Below are positions 1-8,934 of a DNA stretch of 64,000 nt, piece after piece. The position numbers and the translations under genes are program-made. The stretch comes from Calditrichia bacterium (GTDB lineage Bacteria > Calditrichota > Calditrichia > RBG-13-44-9 > J075), in assembly GCA_028284905.1 (NCBI GenBank), contig JANQQU010000056.1, positions 1-64,000 on the forward strand. The letters are read 5' to 3'. Position 1 is the stretch's first letter. Each line of letters opens with the position of its first letter. Under the pieces are notes generated by a model that did not search any database, had not been told where the DNA came from, and worked only from the letters and a program-made list of their open reading frames with translations.

Positions 1-302
1 TGCCTTTTATGTAATGCATTAGCTCTCCACATTCTTTTTTTAGCTGTAAAACGGTAGTACCAGGTTTCCTGGATTGCAAATACTTTTTACACAGTCTCGT
101 GAGTTTGGGAACGAGGGGAGAAAGTAACTGTGCATATCCAGCGCCTTTTCGATCAACGAGCAACTATCAACGAACACGATCAATTCTCTACTTGTCAAAC
201 GCCGATATTATGATTATCTTCTGAAGCTTCTCGAAGAAGCATGAAAGTCGAAAGTAAAATATACTAATCATAAATAACCTAACGCAAACCGGAGGCTGGC
301 TG
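1..302. other. Left-edge spacer
   Basis: No convincing complete gene. On the minus strand an ATG at 19 (reading M-H-Y-I-K-G to the edge) is preceded by a GGAGAG-like sequence, so a gene may run off the left side; six codons are too few to identify it. Bases 150-182 contain short direct repeats of the type GATCAACGA, related to the heptamer arrays seen elsewhere in the window. The stretch before 303 ends in GGAGG, the ribosome-binding site of the next gene. Confidence 0.4.
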
Positions 303-407
303 ATGAGCAAGCAACTGAAAAGACGCAAGAAGCGCGCCCGCAGAAAAGAGTATATCAAGCGGCAAAAAGAAAAGGTGCGTAAGTTGACTTCAGGAAAAAA
401 GTCCTAA
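303..407 (+). CDS. 34-aa highly basic small protein
   Basis: The reading frame MSKQLKRRKKRARRKEYIKR... ends at a TAA at 405-407. More than half the residues are Lys or Arg. A strong GGAGG lies about 7 bases before the ATG, and a strong nested hairpin terminator follows the stop, so this looks like a complete single-gene transcription unit rather than chance. The composition resembles small nucleic-acid-binding or ribosome-associated proteins such as the AURKAIP1/COX24-like bacterial family, but the match is from general resemblance only. The RNA-binding role is inferred. Confidence 0.6.
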   Translation: MSKQLKRRKKRARRKEYIKRQKEKVRKLTSGKKS

Positions 408-434
408 GTTATTTTTCTGCAATTATTAAGAACA

Positions 435-492
435 CCCCGTTTTTGTATCGTTTACCGGTGATTTACCGGGCGAAAGAAAAACGGGGTTTTCG
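435..492 (+). terminator. Nested hairpin terminator after the small basic gene
   Basis: The arms CCCCGTTTTT (435-444) and AAAAACGGGG (477-486) are perfectly complementary and are followed by TTTTCGTTT. The loop holds a second perfect stem, CCGGT (455-459) with ACCGG (465-469). This is consistent with a strong intrinsic terminator separating the small gene from the beta-oxidation operon. Confidence 0.8.
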
Positions 493-517
493 TTTGGCAG
501 GCTAGAAAGGAAAGGCA

Positions 518-1810
518 ATGAGGGATGTGGTTATTGTCGAAGGTTTACGGACACCTTTTGGAAAATTAGGAGGTGCACTAAGCCAGTATACGGCATACGA
601 CCTGGGAAAAATCGTCCTGCGGGAGCTGCTGGAGCGCATAGAGCTGCCCCGTCATGAGATTGACGAAATTATCTGGGGATGTTGTTTTCCCCCGGTGCAG
701 GCGATGAATATCGCCCGGACGATCGCCTTGAAATCCCGTGTACCCGCAGAAATACCCGCTTATACCGTTCAGCGCAATGGTGCGGCGGGACTGCAATCGG
801 TGGCCACCGGATTTTATCAAATTGCCAGTGGTAATGCCCGTACCGTTATTGCCGGTGGGGCAGAATCGATGAGTAATTTCCCCTTGCTTTTTCCGGAAGC
901 TTTTAAAGTATGGTTACAACAGTATCGGCAATTACGCTCCTACCGGGAAAAATTTCGTCACGTTCGTCGGTTTCGGCGCAGCCACCTGACGCCGGTAGAA
1001 AGCCTGAAGTTCGCAATCTGGGATTACGCCTGCGAGATGGATTTAAGCGGCATCGCAGACCAACTGGCCCACCAGTTTGGTATTGACCGCAACGTACAGG
1101 ATAAATATGCGCTGGAGAGTCATCAGCGGGCCGAACGGGCCAGTGAGAAGAATTGGTTTCGGGAAGAAATTGTGCCGGTCTATTTACCCGATCCTCTGGA
1201 AACCTCCACGATTCATCGCGATGAGCTCATCATACCAGCTGCCCAACCGGCTGATTTTGCCGGGGAAGACCCGCTCTTTTCCTCCATTTATAGCACCGCT
1301 ACAGCAAAAACGATTGCCCCGGTGGGGGATGGCGCTGCAGCATTGCTTTTAATGGAAGAATCCCGGGCACAGTCGCTGGTTGGTGCACCGGCGCTGGGGC
1401 GAATCAAATCGATCGCGTTTACCGGTGTGCCGCCGGAGCATGCCGGATTAGCGCCTGCCTATGCCGCGGCAAAAGCCTTGCAACAATGTGGGATGACCAT
1501 GCAGGATATCCAGGGAATGGAAATCGAAGAAACCGCTGCCTCGTTGGTTTTGGCCAATCAAAAACTATTTGCCGATCGTGATTTTTCCGCTAAAATTCTT
1601 GGTAAGCCAGGATTGTTGGAGGAATTGCCCGCTGATAAGCTGAATTCAAATGGCGGCGCTATCGCGTTGGGAAATCCGGTCGGCGCTTCAGCTGCCAGAT
1701 GCATTATCTCGATGCTGAAAACCATGCAACGCCGGCGCATGGAAACCGGATTGGTGACTATGGCAATTGGTGGGGGGCAAGGTGGCGCAATTATCTTGGA
1801 ACGGGTTTGA
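518..1810 (+). CDS. Thiolase-family protein lacking the catalytic residues
   Basis: Full-length thiolase fold (430 aa; the family is usually 390-430). It starts VVIVEGLRTPFGKLGGALS and keeps AGGAESMS, VGDGAAALLL and NGGAIALG. The residues that do chemistry are all changed. The nucleophilic Cys in the usual NRxCxSG stretch is Gly88 (QRNGAAG). The NEAF motif reads EETA. The GHP histidine is Asn386 (GNPVGAS). The C-terminal CIGGGQG cysteine is Ala416 (MAIGGGQG). A working 3-ketoacyl-CoA thiolase is therefore very unlikely. It lies 17 bp upstream of a FadB-type gene, the normal fadA/fadB partnership, which suggests a structural or acyl-CoA-binding subunit of that complex (inference). No frameshift or internal stop, so it looks maintained rather than decaying. 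Confidence 0.88.
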   Translation: MRDVVIVEGLRTPFGKLGGALSQYTAYDLGKIVLRELLERIELPRHEIDEIIWGCCFPPVQAMNIARTIALKSRVPAEIPAYTVQRNGAAGLQSVATGFYQIASGNARTVIAGGAESMSNFPLLFPEAFKVWLQQYRQLRSYREKFRHVRRFRRSHLTPVESLKFAIWDYACEMDLSGIADQLAHQFGIDRNVQDKYALESHQRAERASEKNWFREEIVPVYLPDPLETSTIHRDELIIPAAQPADFAGEDPLFSSIYSTATAKTIAPVGDGAAALLLMEESRAQSLVGAPALGRIKSIAFTGVPPEHAGLAPAYAAAKALQQCGMTMQDIQGMEIEETAASLVLANQKLFADRDFSAKILGKPGLLEELPADKLNSNGGAIALGNPVGASAARCIISMLKTMQRRRMETGLVTMAIGGGQGGAIILERV

Positions 1811-1827
1811 ACCGTTAAGGAGAGACT

Positions 1828-3993
1828 ATGGAACAGGCGTTCCATGCAGAATTTGCTGATACCGGTATTTTGAAAATTGTTTTCGATACCCCGAATAGCC
1901 GGGTGAACATTTTCAATGAAACTACCGGTTCGCAATTGAATCAGCTGATCGAAGAGTTGAAAGCCGATCCCTCCATTAAAGCGGCATTTTTAATGAGCGG
2001 CAAAGGGGAAAACTTTATTGCCGGTGCGGACATTAGTGGTATTCAGGGAATTTCATCCCCGGAGGATGCGTATGACAAATCCCGCCTGGGGCAGCAACTT
2101 TTTGAAAAATGGCGGGAACTGCGCTTTCCGACACTTGCAGCGATCAATGGTGCCTGTGTGGGAGGCGGGCTGGAATGGGCCCTGGCCTTCAGCTATCGAA
2201 TGGCCACCCGAAACAAAATTACCCGATTGGGACTACCGGAAGTAAAATTAGGGATCATCCCCGGCTGGGGAGGCACGGTGCGATTGCCTCGACTGATCGG
2301 TATGAAAAATTCCCTGAAGCTGATACTAACCGGGCAGTTGATAGATGCTGAGAAAGCATACAAGCAATGCCTGATTGACGAGATTGTATCACCGGCAGTG
2401 TTGGAGCAATCTGCACTCACTTTTTTGAAAACAATACTGCGCGATGGCGACCGCACAATTCTCCAGCGCAGACGTAAAAACCCTGCTCGGAATGGTTTCC
2501 TGGAAAAGACTCGTCTGGGGCGAAGTCAAGTGCGTAAGCGGGCTGAAAAGGATGTGCTGAAAAAAAGCCAGGGGCGTTACCCCGCACCGTTGGAGGCATT
2601 GAAGTCTGCCAGCTTTGCATTAGACAACAACCTTCATGATGCACTTATTTTTGAAGCAAAAAAATTTGCCGATCTTGCTGCCACCACAACCTGTAAAAAT
2701 CTGATCAGAGTTTATCAACTGACTGATTTTGTGAAGCAAGGCAATGCGACAGATGGTGATATTGATTCTGTCAATAAAATTGGCATTGTTGGTGCGGGAA
2801 CGATGGGGACTGCAATTGCAGAGCAGGCGGCAAAGCATGGCCATGTTGTGCGATTACGGGATGAAAGCGAAGCCGCCGTTTTACGGGCTTTTCAGCAGAT
2901 AAGTCATCATCTCCAACAGCGGGTTGAAAAAGGACGAATTAGCAAGCGCGAGGCGGAAGATTGCATCGATCAGGTTAGTTTTACATTGGATTATAGCGGT
3001 TTTGCCAAAGTTGATTTAGCAATTGAAACAGTCCCCGAAGAGCCAATCCTGAAAAGTGAAATTCTCCGAAAACTGGATAAATGTGCGCAACCCAATGCGA
3101 TCTTGGCAACCAATACGCAAAGCCTCTCAGTGAGCGAGCTTGCTGCCGCAACCGGCCGTCCTGCACAAGTAGTGGGATTCCACTTTCTCAATCCTTTTCT
3201 GAAGATGCCCCTGGTGGAAATTGTGCGCGGGAAGGAAACCAGCAGCGAAACAATATCTGTTGTTTACCAGCTGGCGAAACGTTGGGGAAGATTTCCAATT
3301 ATCGTGGAAGATCGCCCGGGATTCCTGCTCAATCGTTTGCTGAGCGTTTATTGGCGGGAAGCGTTAGAGATGATGGCCACGGGAGTGCCCATCGAAAATA
3401 TTGAAGATGCCATGCAGGATTTCGGTATGGGGATCCGGTTGCTGGAATTACTGGATAGAATCGGATTTCAAACCGCCGAACAGATAATGAGCACGGTCGC
3501 AGCTTCTTTGGGAGATCGTTTTCCGGCGAGTTCTGTTTTGAATACCTTGCTGGAAAGTGGGCGGGAGCGGGGATTTTATCCGGCGAAAAATGGACGTAAG
3601 GGAGCAGGCAGTCAGCGCAAAATTTATAAAACGCTTGGCGTCAAACCCCGTCGAAAAGTGGTCGATGAAGAAATTCAGGACCGGCTGATTTATGCTATGA
3701 TCAATGAAGCCGCCTATTGCCTGGAAGAAGGCATCGTGCAGGCACCGGAAGCAATTGATGTTGCCGCCGTATTTGGATTGGGATTTCCCCCATTTCGGGG
3801 CGGCTTACTGCATTTTGCCGATGACCGCGGGGCAGATCGTATTATCAATCGTCTGCGCTATTTCACCAATGCGTTTGGTGAACATTTTTCCCCGGCGCCT
3901 TTGCTCAGCGATTTAGCCACCCAGAAAAGCACATTCTATGAATATTGGATTAAGAGCAGTAGACTTAAGGAAGATGCTTCCCCGCAAGAATAA
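1828..3993 (+). CDS. FadB/FadJ-type enoyl-CoA hydratase / 3-hydroxyacyl-CoA dehydrogenase
   Basis: Bifunctional beta-oxidation enzyme of 721 aa, the usual size. The N-terminal crotonase domain has the oxyanion-hole stretch IAGADISGI, VGGGLEWALA and LPEVKLGIIPGWGG; both catalytic glutamates are present (Glu116 and Glu138). The NAD-binding domain begins near residue 317 with IGIVGAGTMG (about 320-325). The dehydrogenase motif GFHFLNPFLKMPLVEIV contains catalytic His452, and DRPGFLLNRLL supplies the Asn. A serine usually found in NTSSL is Gln here (NTQSL), a minor change. Expected reactions are hydration of trans-2-enoyl-CoA and NAD-dependent oxidation of L-3-hydroxyacyl-CoA in the cytoplasm. 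The ribosome-binding site AAGGAGAG precedes the ATG, and the upstream partner is the thiolase-like gene. Confidence 0.93.
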   Translation: MEQAFHAEFADTGILKIVFDTPNSRVNIFNETTGSQLNQLIEELKADPSIKAAFLMSGKGENFIAGADISGIQGISSPEDAYDKSRLGQQLFEKWRELRFPTLAAINGACVGGGLEWALAFSYRMATRNKITRLGLPEVKLGIIPGWGGTVRLPRLIGMKNSLKLILTGQLIDAEKAYKQCLIDEIVSPAVLEQSALTFLKTILRDGDRTILQRRRKNPARNGFLEKTRLGRSQVRKRAEKDVLKKSQGRYPAPLEALKSASFALDNNLHDALIFEAKKFADLAATTTCKNLIRVYQLTDFVKQGNATDGDIDSVNKIGIVGAGTMGTAIAEQAAKHGHVVRLRDESEAAVLRAFQQISHHLQQRVEKGRISKREAEDCIDQVSFTLDYSGFAKVDLAIETVPEEPILKSEILRKLDKCAQPNAILATNTQSLSVSELAAATGRPAQVVGFHFLNPFLKMPLVEIVRGKETSSETISVVYQLAKRWGRFPIIVEDRPGFLLNRLLSVYWREALEMMATGVPIENIEDAMQDFGMGIRLLELLDRIGFQTAEQIMSTVAASLGDRFPASSVLNTLLESGRERGFYPAKNGRKGAGSQRKIYKTLGVKPRRKVVDEEIQDRLIYAMINEAAYCLEEGIVQAPEAIDVAAVFGLGFPPFRGGLLHFADDRGADRIINRLRYFTNAFGEHFSPAPLLSDLATQKSTFYEYWIKSSRLKEDASPQE

Positions 3994-4054
3994 GGACTTT
4001 CTTTGGTTAGCTCAAAAAGAATTTACTCAGAAATAATCATCATTAAGTGAAGTT

Positions 4055-4765
4055 ATGGCAGTTGTTTTTCCCCGGCGTTTGGACGCCATTCAATCATTGG
4101 TGCCGCAGGATGCGCAATGCGTTGCAGATATCGGTTTTGACCACGGTAAGCTGCTCACCCGGCTGGTCGAAGAGCGACCTGCGGTGCGCGCTATTGGCGT
4201 CGATAAATCCCCCCATGCTGCCGGCAGTTTCATGAAAAGGGATGCACCGAACGATCCTGCCGCTCTGGCACGAATCTATTTGCGGGAAGGGCTGGGTCTT
4301 CAGCCACTGGCGCCCGGCGAATGTGAATGTGCTGTTTTTGCCGGTTTGGGGGAAGTGAATATTCGGGACTCACTCCTGGCATCACCGGAAATAGTTGCCG
4401 GTTTCCATACAATGGTTTTTGCGCCGGTCTATACAGCAGGAATTCTACGCAAGGGATTAAAAGAGATTGGTTGGCGGGTGAATCAGGAAAAAATCGCTTA
4501 TGAGAATAAACTGTTCTACTTGATCTACACTGCAGTTCCCGGGGAAGAGACAATGACGCATCCGGTAATGCAATATTTCGCGCCGCGTCTGTTTGAGGAA
4601 AAAGATCCCGGACTGTTTTTCTATCTTAAAGATTTAAAAGATTTACTGGCAGTAAAAATCCGCTATACCGATCGCCAACCGCCCGGATTGCGCGAGATGT
4701 GCCTCAATATCGATGCCGCCCTGGCGCTCTCAGCAGAGTTTGCCGGTGAGGGATACGTCCGCTGA
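4055..4765 (+). CDS. TrmK-like class I SAM-dependent methyltransferase
   Basis: 236 aa. The N-terminus (RRLDAIQSLVPQDAQCVADIGFDHGKLLTRLVE) matches the layout of TrmK/COG2384 enzymes, which methylate N1 of adenine 22 in tRNA: a leading helix, then SAM motif I written DIG.DH. A later FAGLGE replaces the IAGMGG usual for the family, so substrate and activity are less certain. The gene sits 61 bp after the FadB-like gene on the same strand, with a weak ribosome-binding site. The molecular function is family-level inference. Confidence 0.7.
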   Translation: MAVVFPRRLDAIQSLVPQDAQCVADIGFDHGKLLTRLVEERPAVRAIGVDKSPHAAGSFMKRDAPNDPAALARIYLREGLGLQPLAPGECECAVFAGLGEVNIRDSLLASPEIVAGFHTMVFAPVYTAGILRKGLKEIGWRVNQEKIAYENKLFYLIYTAVPGEETMTHPVMQYFAPRLFEEKDPGLFFYLKDLKDLLAVKIRYTDRQPPGLREMCLNIDAALALSAEFAGEGYVR

Positions 4766-4785
4766 GAACCATCGTTCACACCTTT

Positions 4786-5970
4786 CTATAAATGATACAA
4801 CTGATGCAGAAAGAACGAAACCGCATTGCGGATTGCTTCCGGATGTACGTCGAAATCGCCATCATGCAGACCGGCACTCATCGTATCGGTTTTAACCCCG
4901 ATGCGCACCATAGCCCCGGGTACAGCCGCGCTATAATAACTGAAATCATCGCCCCCCGGCGTGCGAAAATCATTATCTATATCCTGGGATATCCAGAAAT
5001 CTTTCTCAACATTCTGTCTTAGTTGCTGCATCAAATCCGGTTCATTGTAGATCGCCGGTGCGCCGTTGGTTTTTTTTAGCTCAATCTTGCAATGATTCTC
5101 TTCTTCCAGGTGCGTCAGGAACCTTTCAAAGTGAGCGATGAACTGTTCATCTTTTACGGGGTCGCTGATGCGTAAAGTGCCGGTTAGCTTCAGCTCGTTG
5201 GGAATGATATTATAGCCCTGGCCGGCAGAAATTTCGGTGAATGTCAAAACGACGGGGGAATCGCGCAGATCGATTTTCCGGTAAACGAGGTCGTAGCTGT
5301 CCTGAATCATCCGGCTGGCGATCCAGAGCAGATCAGCGGCTTCACTGGGGCGGGCAGAGTGTCCTCCCGCGCCTCGCAGGGTAATGTCCAGGCGATTACT
5401 TTGCATGTTTACCCAACCATCCGCAAGGCCCAGCGTTCCCAGGGGCAGGCGGGGTTCCATATGCATCCCCAAAGCGTATTTAACATCCTTGAGAACGCCG
5501 GTAGCAATCATCTTTGGCGCACCGGAGGGGATGGGCTCTTCTGCAGGTTGGAAAACGAAGCGGAAGTTGTAAGGCATTTTTCGATCCAGGCGATGCGCGG
5601 CCAGGGCGACGCCGAGAACCGTGGTCGTATGCGCATCATGCGCACAGGCATGGCATACACCTTCGTTGCGGGAGCGGTAAGACACCTCCTTTTTATCCTG
5701 CAAAGGCAGTGCATCAATGTCGGCACGAATCAGGACAAACGGGGCATTTTCATCGAAAACTATATCGACGTAACCACCAGTTTCCAGGGGCCTTTGAAAA
5801 CTGTCTATGCCATGGGCAGCCAGTTTTTCTGCAATCTTTTCAGTAGTGCGAAATTCCTGCCAGCTAAGCTCCGGATGAGAATGTAAATCCTGGCGAAATT
5901 CGATCAATTCATCAAATATTTCATTCACTGCCTGCTTCATCTGAGCGATCATTAACTGCCGTTCAGCCAT
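4786..5970 (-). CDS. M20D-family amidohydrolase (N-acyl-amino-acid or peptide deacylase)
   Basis: 394 aa, typical for the M20D/hippurate-hydrolase group. It opens with FRQDLHSHPELSWQEFRTT, followed by ADIDALPLQ and the metal-binding motif CHACAHDAHTTTVLG, then FQPAEEP with the catalytic/metal glutamates. A dimerisation insert precedes a C-terminal metal ligand region (TPGGDDFSYY). No signal peptide, so cytoplasmic. The family hydrolyses amide bonds of N-acyl amino acids, indole conjugates or similar compounds; the substrate cannot be read from the sequence. It is convergent with the preceding methyltransferase gene (21 bp between stops) and its upstream side is a heptamer repeat region. Confidence 0.88.
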   Translation of the reverse strand: MAERQLMIAQMKQAVNEIFDELIEFRQDLHSHPELSWQEFRTTEKIAEKLAAHGIDSFQRPLETGGYVDIVFDENAPFVLIRADIDALPLQDKKEVSYRSRNEGVCHACAHDAHTTTVLGVALAAHRLDRKMPYNFRFVFQPAEEPIPSGAPKMIATGVLKDVKYALGMHMEPRLPLGTLGLADGWVNMQSNRLDITLRGAGGHSARPSEAADLLWIASRMIQDSYDLVYRKIDLRDSPVVLTFTEISAGQGYNIIPNELKLTGTLRISDPVKDEQFIAHFERFLTHLEEENHCKIELKKTNGAPAIYNEPDLMQQLRQNVEKDFWISQDIDNDFRTPGGDDFSYYSAAVPGAMVRIGVKTDTMSAGLHDGDFDVHPEAIRNAVSFFLHQLYHL

Positions 5971-6009
5971 TGGGTACTCCTGGATTTTGGATCATTTGTA
6001 GCTTATATT

Positions 6010-6164
6010 TCGTTGTTCGTTGTTCGTTGTTCGTTGTTCGTTGTTCGTTGGTTTTTGCTTTTAGTGAAGATGGTTGAGTCCTTCAGAAGAAATTCTGAGA
6101 AAGCCTTATCCGCAGGCTTGACAAATTTGAAAAACGAGTAACGAACAACTAACAACGAATCACT
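6010..6164. repeat. Heptamer repeat array forming an inverted pair
   Basis: About six tandem copies of a CGTTGTT heptamer occupy 6010-6050. The reverse-complement type (ACGAACAACTAACAACGAAT) follows at 6137-6156, so the two blocks could pair as a long stem. The intervening sequence shows nothing else. The same repeat style recurs near 150, 27740, 36385 and 37625. Confidence 0.75.
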
Positions 6165-6210
6165 AAGTTTGGCAAGTTGAAAACAAAAAAACAACATTGG
6201 AATATAGATT

Positions 6211-6447
6211 ATGGAAAAAAGAAGTCTGGTCGGACGTCGCTATGAAGATTATCTCCGCAATGATATCCACATCGAACTAACAACTGACGAATTGCTCTGG
6301 CGAATGGTTCTCAACGACCCTCGCTACAATGCCCTGGTCGAACGGCGGGAAGGCCCGCGCCGGAAAGATGATGATGGGCAACAATCCCCAATGACAGCCC
6401 TCAATCCTGAAGGTGCGTTTTTGTTCATCCAGGAATTGGAGGATTAA
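6211..6447 (+). CDS. Small hypothetical protein (78 aa)
   Basis: The frame MEKRSLVGRRYEDYLRNDIH... ends ...FLFIQELED. It is rich in charged residues, has no signal peptide or membrane segment, and is probably cytoplasmic. The start has only a weak purine-rich upstream sequence. I do not recognise the family. It stands between a repeat region and a perfect palindrome, and 102 bp separate it from the ureohydrolase gene on the same strand. Confidence 0.55.
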   Translation: MEKRSLVGRRYEDYLRNDIHIELTTDELLWRMVLNDPRYNALVERREGPRRKDDDGQQSPMTALNPEGAFLFIQELED

Positions 6448-6457
6448 CAAATTTTGG

Positions 6458-6485
6458 GTAGAGACGATTCATGAATCGTCTCTAC
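6458..6485. repeat. 28-nt perfect palindrome
   Basis: The half-site GTAGAGACGATTCA is followed immediately by its exact reverse complement TGAATCGTCTCTAC. No T-run follows, so this is not a classical terminator. Palindromes built on GTAGAGACG...CGTCTCTAC are, from general knowledge, dispersed intergenic repeats in several bacterial groups. Confidence 0.8.
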
Positions 6486-6549
6486 ATATACCAAACAAAA
6501 CCCGGTGAGACCTGGCCACCAATTAATAATCCCAAACAAAAATTAAATT

Positions 6550-7356
6550 ATGAAAAACAACCTGGTCCTAATCGGCATTTGCAGCGACGAAAATTCCAGC
6601 TTTCTGCGCGGCACTGCCGCTGCACCTCCATTAATTCGCGAAGCCTTATTCAGCGACGCATCGAATACTACATCGGAATCCGGTGTCGATTTCCGAAATA
6701 ATCCTCGTATTCAGGACGTCGGCGATCGTTTAATTGCCAATGGAGAAACAGCATATTTAGGTATCGAGAGTCATATTCAGGAAATCCTGGAAAGCGGTGG
6801 AAAACCGTTAGTGCTTGGTGGCGACCATGCGATCAGTTATCCGGTTTTACGAGCGATTCATCATCATCATGGACCGGTAAACCTGCTGCATTTTGATGCG
6901 CATACCGATCTTTATAATGAATTGGATGGAAATCGCTATTCCCACGCCTGTCCGTTTGCCCGGATGATGGAGGATGGACTTTTAAAACGGTTGGTGCAAG
7001 TGGGTATTCGCACACTTACAGCGCATCAACAAGAACAGGCGGCACGCTTTGGTGTGGAGATTCATCAAATGCAGTCGCTGGTGCACACCCCTTTTCACCC
7101 CGACTTTGACGGTCCGCTTTACATCTCCTTCGATATTGATGTTTTTGATCCGGCATTCGCACCGGGAATATCTCATTATGAACCGGGCGGCATGTCCGTT
7201 CGGGAAGCCTTGACAATTATTCAGCAAATTTCCAATCCAATTGTTGGTGCGGATATCGTCGAATATAATCCCCGTCGCGATATCCATAATATGACTGCAT
7301 TTGTAGCCGCTAAGTTGGTTAAAGAAATTGGCTCACGAATATTATTAAATAGCTGA
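6550..7356 (+). CDS. Ureohydrolase (agmatinase/arginase family)
   Basis: 268 aa, slightly short for agmatinase (about 300) but with all the binuclear manganese ligands: GGDHAISYP, HFDAHTDLY and SFDIDVFDPAFAPG. A YSHACPFARM stretch corresponds to the agmatinase substrate-loop histidine. The family hydrolyses a guanidino group to release urea, for example agmatine to putrescine; formiminoglutamase is an alternative. No signal peptide. The ATG at 6550 has little ribosome-binding sequence (AAATTA), which leaves the exact start somewhat open, although the N-terminus NLVLIGICSDENSSFLRG is in the expected place. Confidence 0.85.
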   Translation: MKNNLVLIGICSDENSSFLRGTAAAPPLIREALFSDASNTTSESGVDFRNNPRIQDVGDRLIANGETAYLGIESHIQEILESGGKPLVLGGDHAISYPVLRAIHHHHGPVNLLHFDAHTDLYNELDGNRYSHACPFARMMEDGLLKRLVQVGIRTLTAHQQEQAARFGVEIHQMQSLVHTPFHPDFDGPLYISFDIDVFDPAFAPGISHYEPGGMSVREALTIIQQISNPIVGADIVEYNPRRDIHNMTAFVAAKLVKEIGSRILLNS

Positions 7357-7551
7357 ATCGATCTGTAATCACTTGTTAATCATTCGTTTTCCCACCTGAA
7401 AATCACTTTTTTGATAGAAACGTAATTTTTGTAACAGTAAAGAATGAGAACTATTTCAAAGTTTGTGCGTTATCTAATTTCACATCTTTAGGGGATTGCC
7501 CGGCAAATTAAATGTTCGTTTAATTTCTAATCGAAAAATGGAGAAATTCGG

Positions 7552-8757
7552 ATGAAGAAAATTTTGACGATGTATCAATTATTGATTTTGCTGGTAATCT
7601 CTGCGATGTCTGTTGGTATTTCCGCACAACAGACAATTAATGGTTCTATAACCCACGACAATGGGCAGCGAAGTTACACCCTCTATGTTCCGGCCAGTTA
7701 TAGTGGGAATACGCCTGTACCTCTGGTGTTAAATTTTCATGGATATACAAGCTCAGCAACGGTACAGATGAACACCGGGGACTTTCGCGCTATTGCAGAC
7801 ACCGCCGGCTTTATCATCGTTCATCCGCAAGGATCATTATTTAATGGAAATACCCATTGGAATGTCGGTGGCTGGACGGTGGGGAGTACGGCCGATGATG
7901 TCGGTTTTACCAGCGCATTACTTGATTCCCTTTCTGCCGAATATTTGATTGATCCTGATAGGGTCTACAGTACCGGATTTTCAAACGGGGGATATTTCAG
8001 TTTTAAACTGGCCTGTCAATTGGGAGACAGAATCGCTGCGATCGCTTCGGTTGCGGGATCGATGACGCCGGAAATTTATAATGCCTGTTCACCTACTCAT
8101 TCCACGCCAGTCCTGCAGATGCACGGTACCAACGACAATGTCGTTCCTTACAATGGTGCAAACTGGACTCGTTCTATAGACGACGCGATGCAATATTGGG
8201 TGGATTACAATAATTGCGAAACAACGCCGGTAACGACCGCACTGGAAGATATTAATACTTCGGACGGAAGCACTGTGGAGCATATTGTTTATCATGGCGG
8301 CGATAATGGTGCGACTGCGGAGCATTACAAAATTACCGGTGGCCGGCATACCTGGCCGGGCAATGCGCAAGGCGGTTTCGGCACAAACATGGATATTAAC
8401 GCATCGGTAGAGATTTGGCGGTTTTTTTCCCGATATGATATCAATGGTCTGATGAATCCCACCGGGATTCGGGAAATTGCTGAACAGTCACCGAATAATT
8501 TCCGCTTATCCCAAAACTTTCCGAATCCTTTTAATCCTTCGACGATTATTTCTTTCACAATTCCCGAAGCAGCTTATGTGGTATTGACTGTCTATAATAC
8601 CCTGGGTGAAAGCGTCGCAATTTTGGCCGAAGAAAACTTATCCGCAGGGGCATATCAATACGATTGGCAGGCAGAGAATTTACCCGGCGGGGTTTATTTC
8701 TATCGCCTGCAGGCGGGAAATTTTCAGTCGGTAAAAAAGGCGGTATTGCTTAAATAG
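7552..8757 (+). CDS. Secreted esterase (PHB depolymerase/feruloyl-esterase type) with C-terminal sorting domain
   Basis: Signal peptide at residues 1-26 (hydrophobic LLILLVISAMSVGISAQ). An alpha/beta-hydrolase domain of the LpqC/poly(3-hydroxybutyrate) depolymerase type follows, with nucleophile Ser144 in GFSNGG, an Asp in HGTNDNVVPY and a His in TGGRHTWPG. The last 80 residues form a type IX secretion-style sorting domain (QNFPNPFNPSTIISF ... KKAVLLK). The protein is therefore expected to be exported and anchored or released at the cell surface, cleaving ester bonds in polymers; the substrate is unknown. A clear GGAG precedes the ATG and a terminator follows. Confidence 0.9.
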   Translation: MKKILTMYQLLILLVISAMSVGISAQQTINGSITHDNGQRSYTLYVPASYSGNTPVPLVLNFHGYTSSATVQMNTGDFRAIADTAGFIIVHPQGSLFNGNTHWNVGGWTVGSTADDVGFTSALLDSLSAEYLIDPDRVYSTGFSNGGYFSFKLACQLGDRIAAIASVAGSMTPEIYNACSPTHSTPVLQMHGTNDNVVPYNGANWTRSIDDAMQYWVDYNNCETTPVTTALEDINTSDGSTVEHIVYHGGDNGATAEHYKITGGRHTWPGNAQGGFGTNMDINASVEIWRFFSRYDINGLMNPTGIREIAEQSPNNFRLSQNFPNPFNPSTIISFTIPEAAYVVLTVYNTLGESVAILAEENLSAGAYQYDWQAENLPGGVYFYRLQAGNFQSVKKAVLLK

Positions 8758-8787
8758 AAAATTTATGAGCAGCAACCTATTTTTTCT

Positions 8788-8826
8788 CCCCGTGCTCTAG
8801 TAAAGAGTGCACGGGGATTTTTTATT
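8788..8826 (+). terminator. Intrinsic terminator after the secreted esterase
   Basis: CCCCGTGC (8788-8795) pairs with GCACGGGG (8809-8816), extended by TCT/AGA, and is followed by ATTTTTTATT. Confidence 0.85.
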
Positions 8827-8934
8827 GAACCATTTATAAATCACCACCTTGTTTCCGGGGAAGTTTCAATTTAAATTCTGCCTCGTACTTTTGATCTAAG
8901 ATCGATTTTGGCATTTAACCGGAGACATATTTTA

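Noticed and set aside
6003-6197. Minus-strand frame of 64 codons upstream of the amidohydrolase
   Set aside because: Its C-terminal part is translated heptamer repeat (NQRTTNNEQ) and there is no supporting start or homology.
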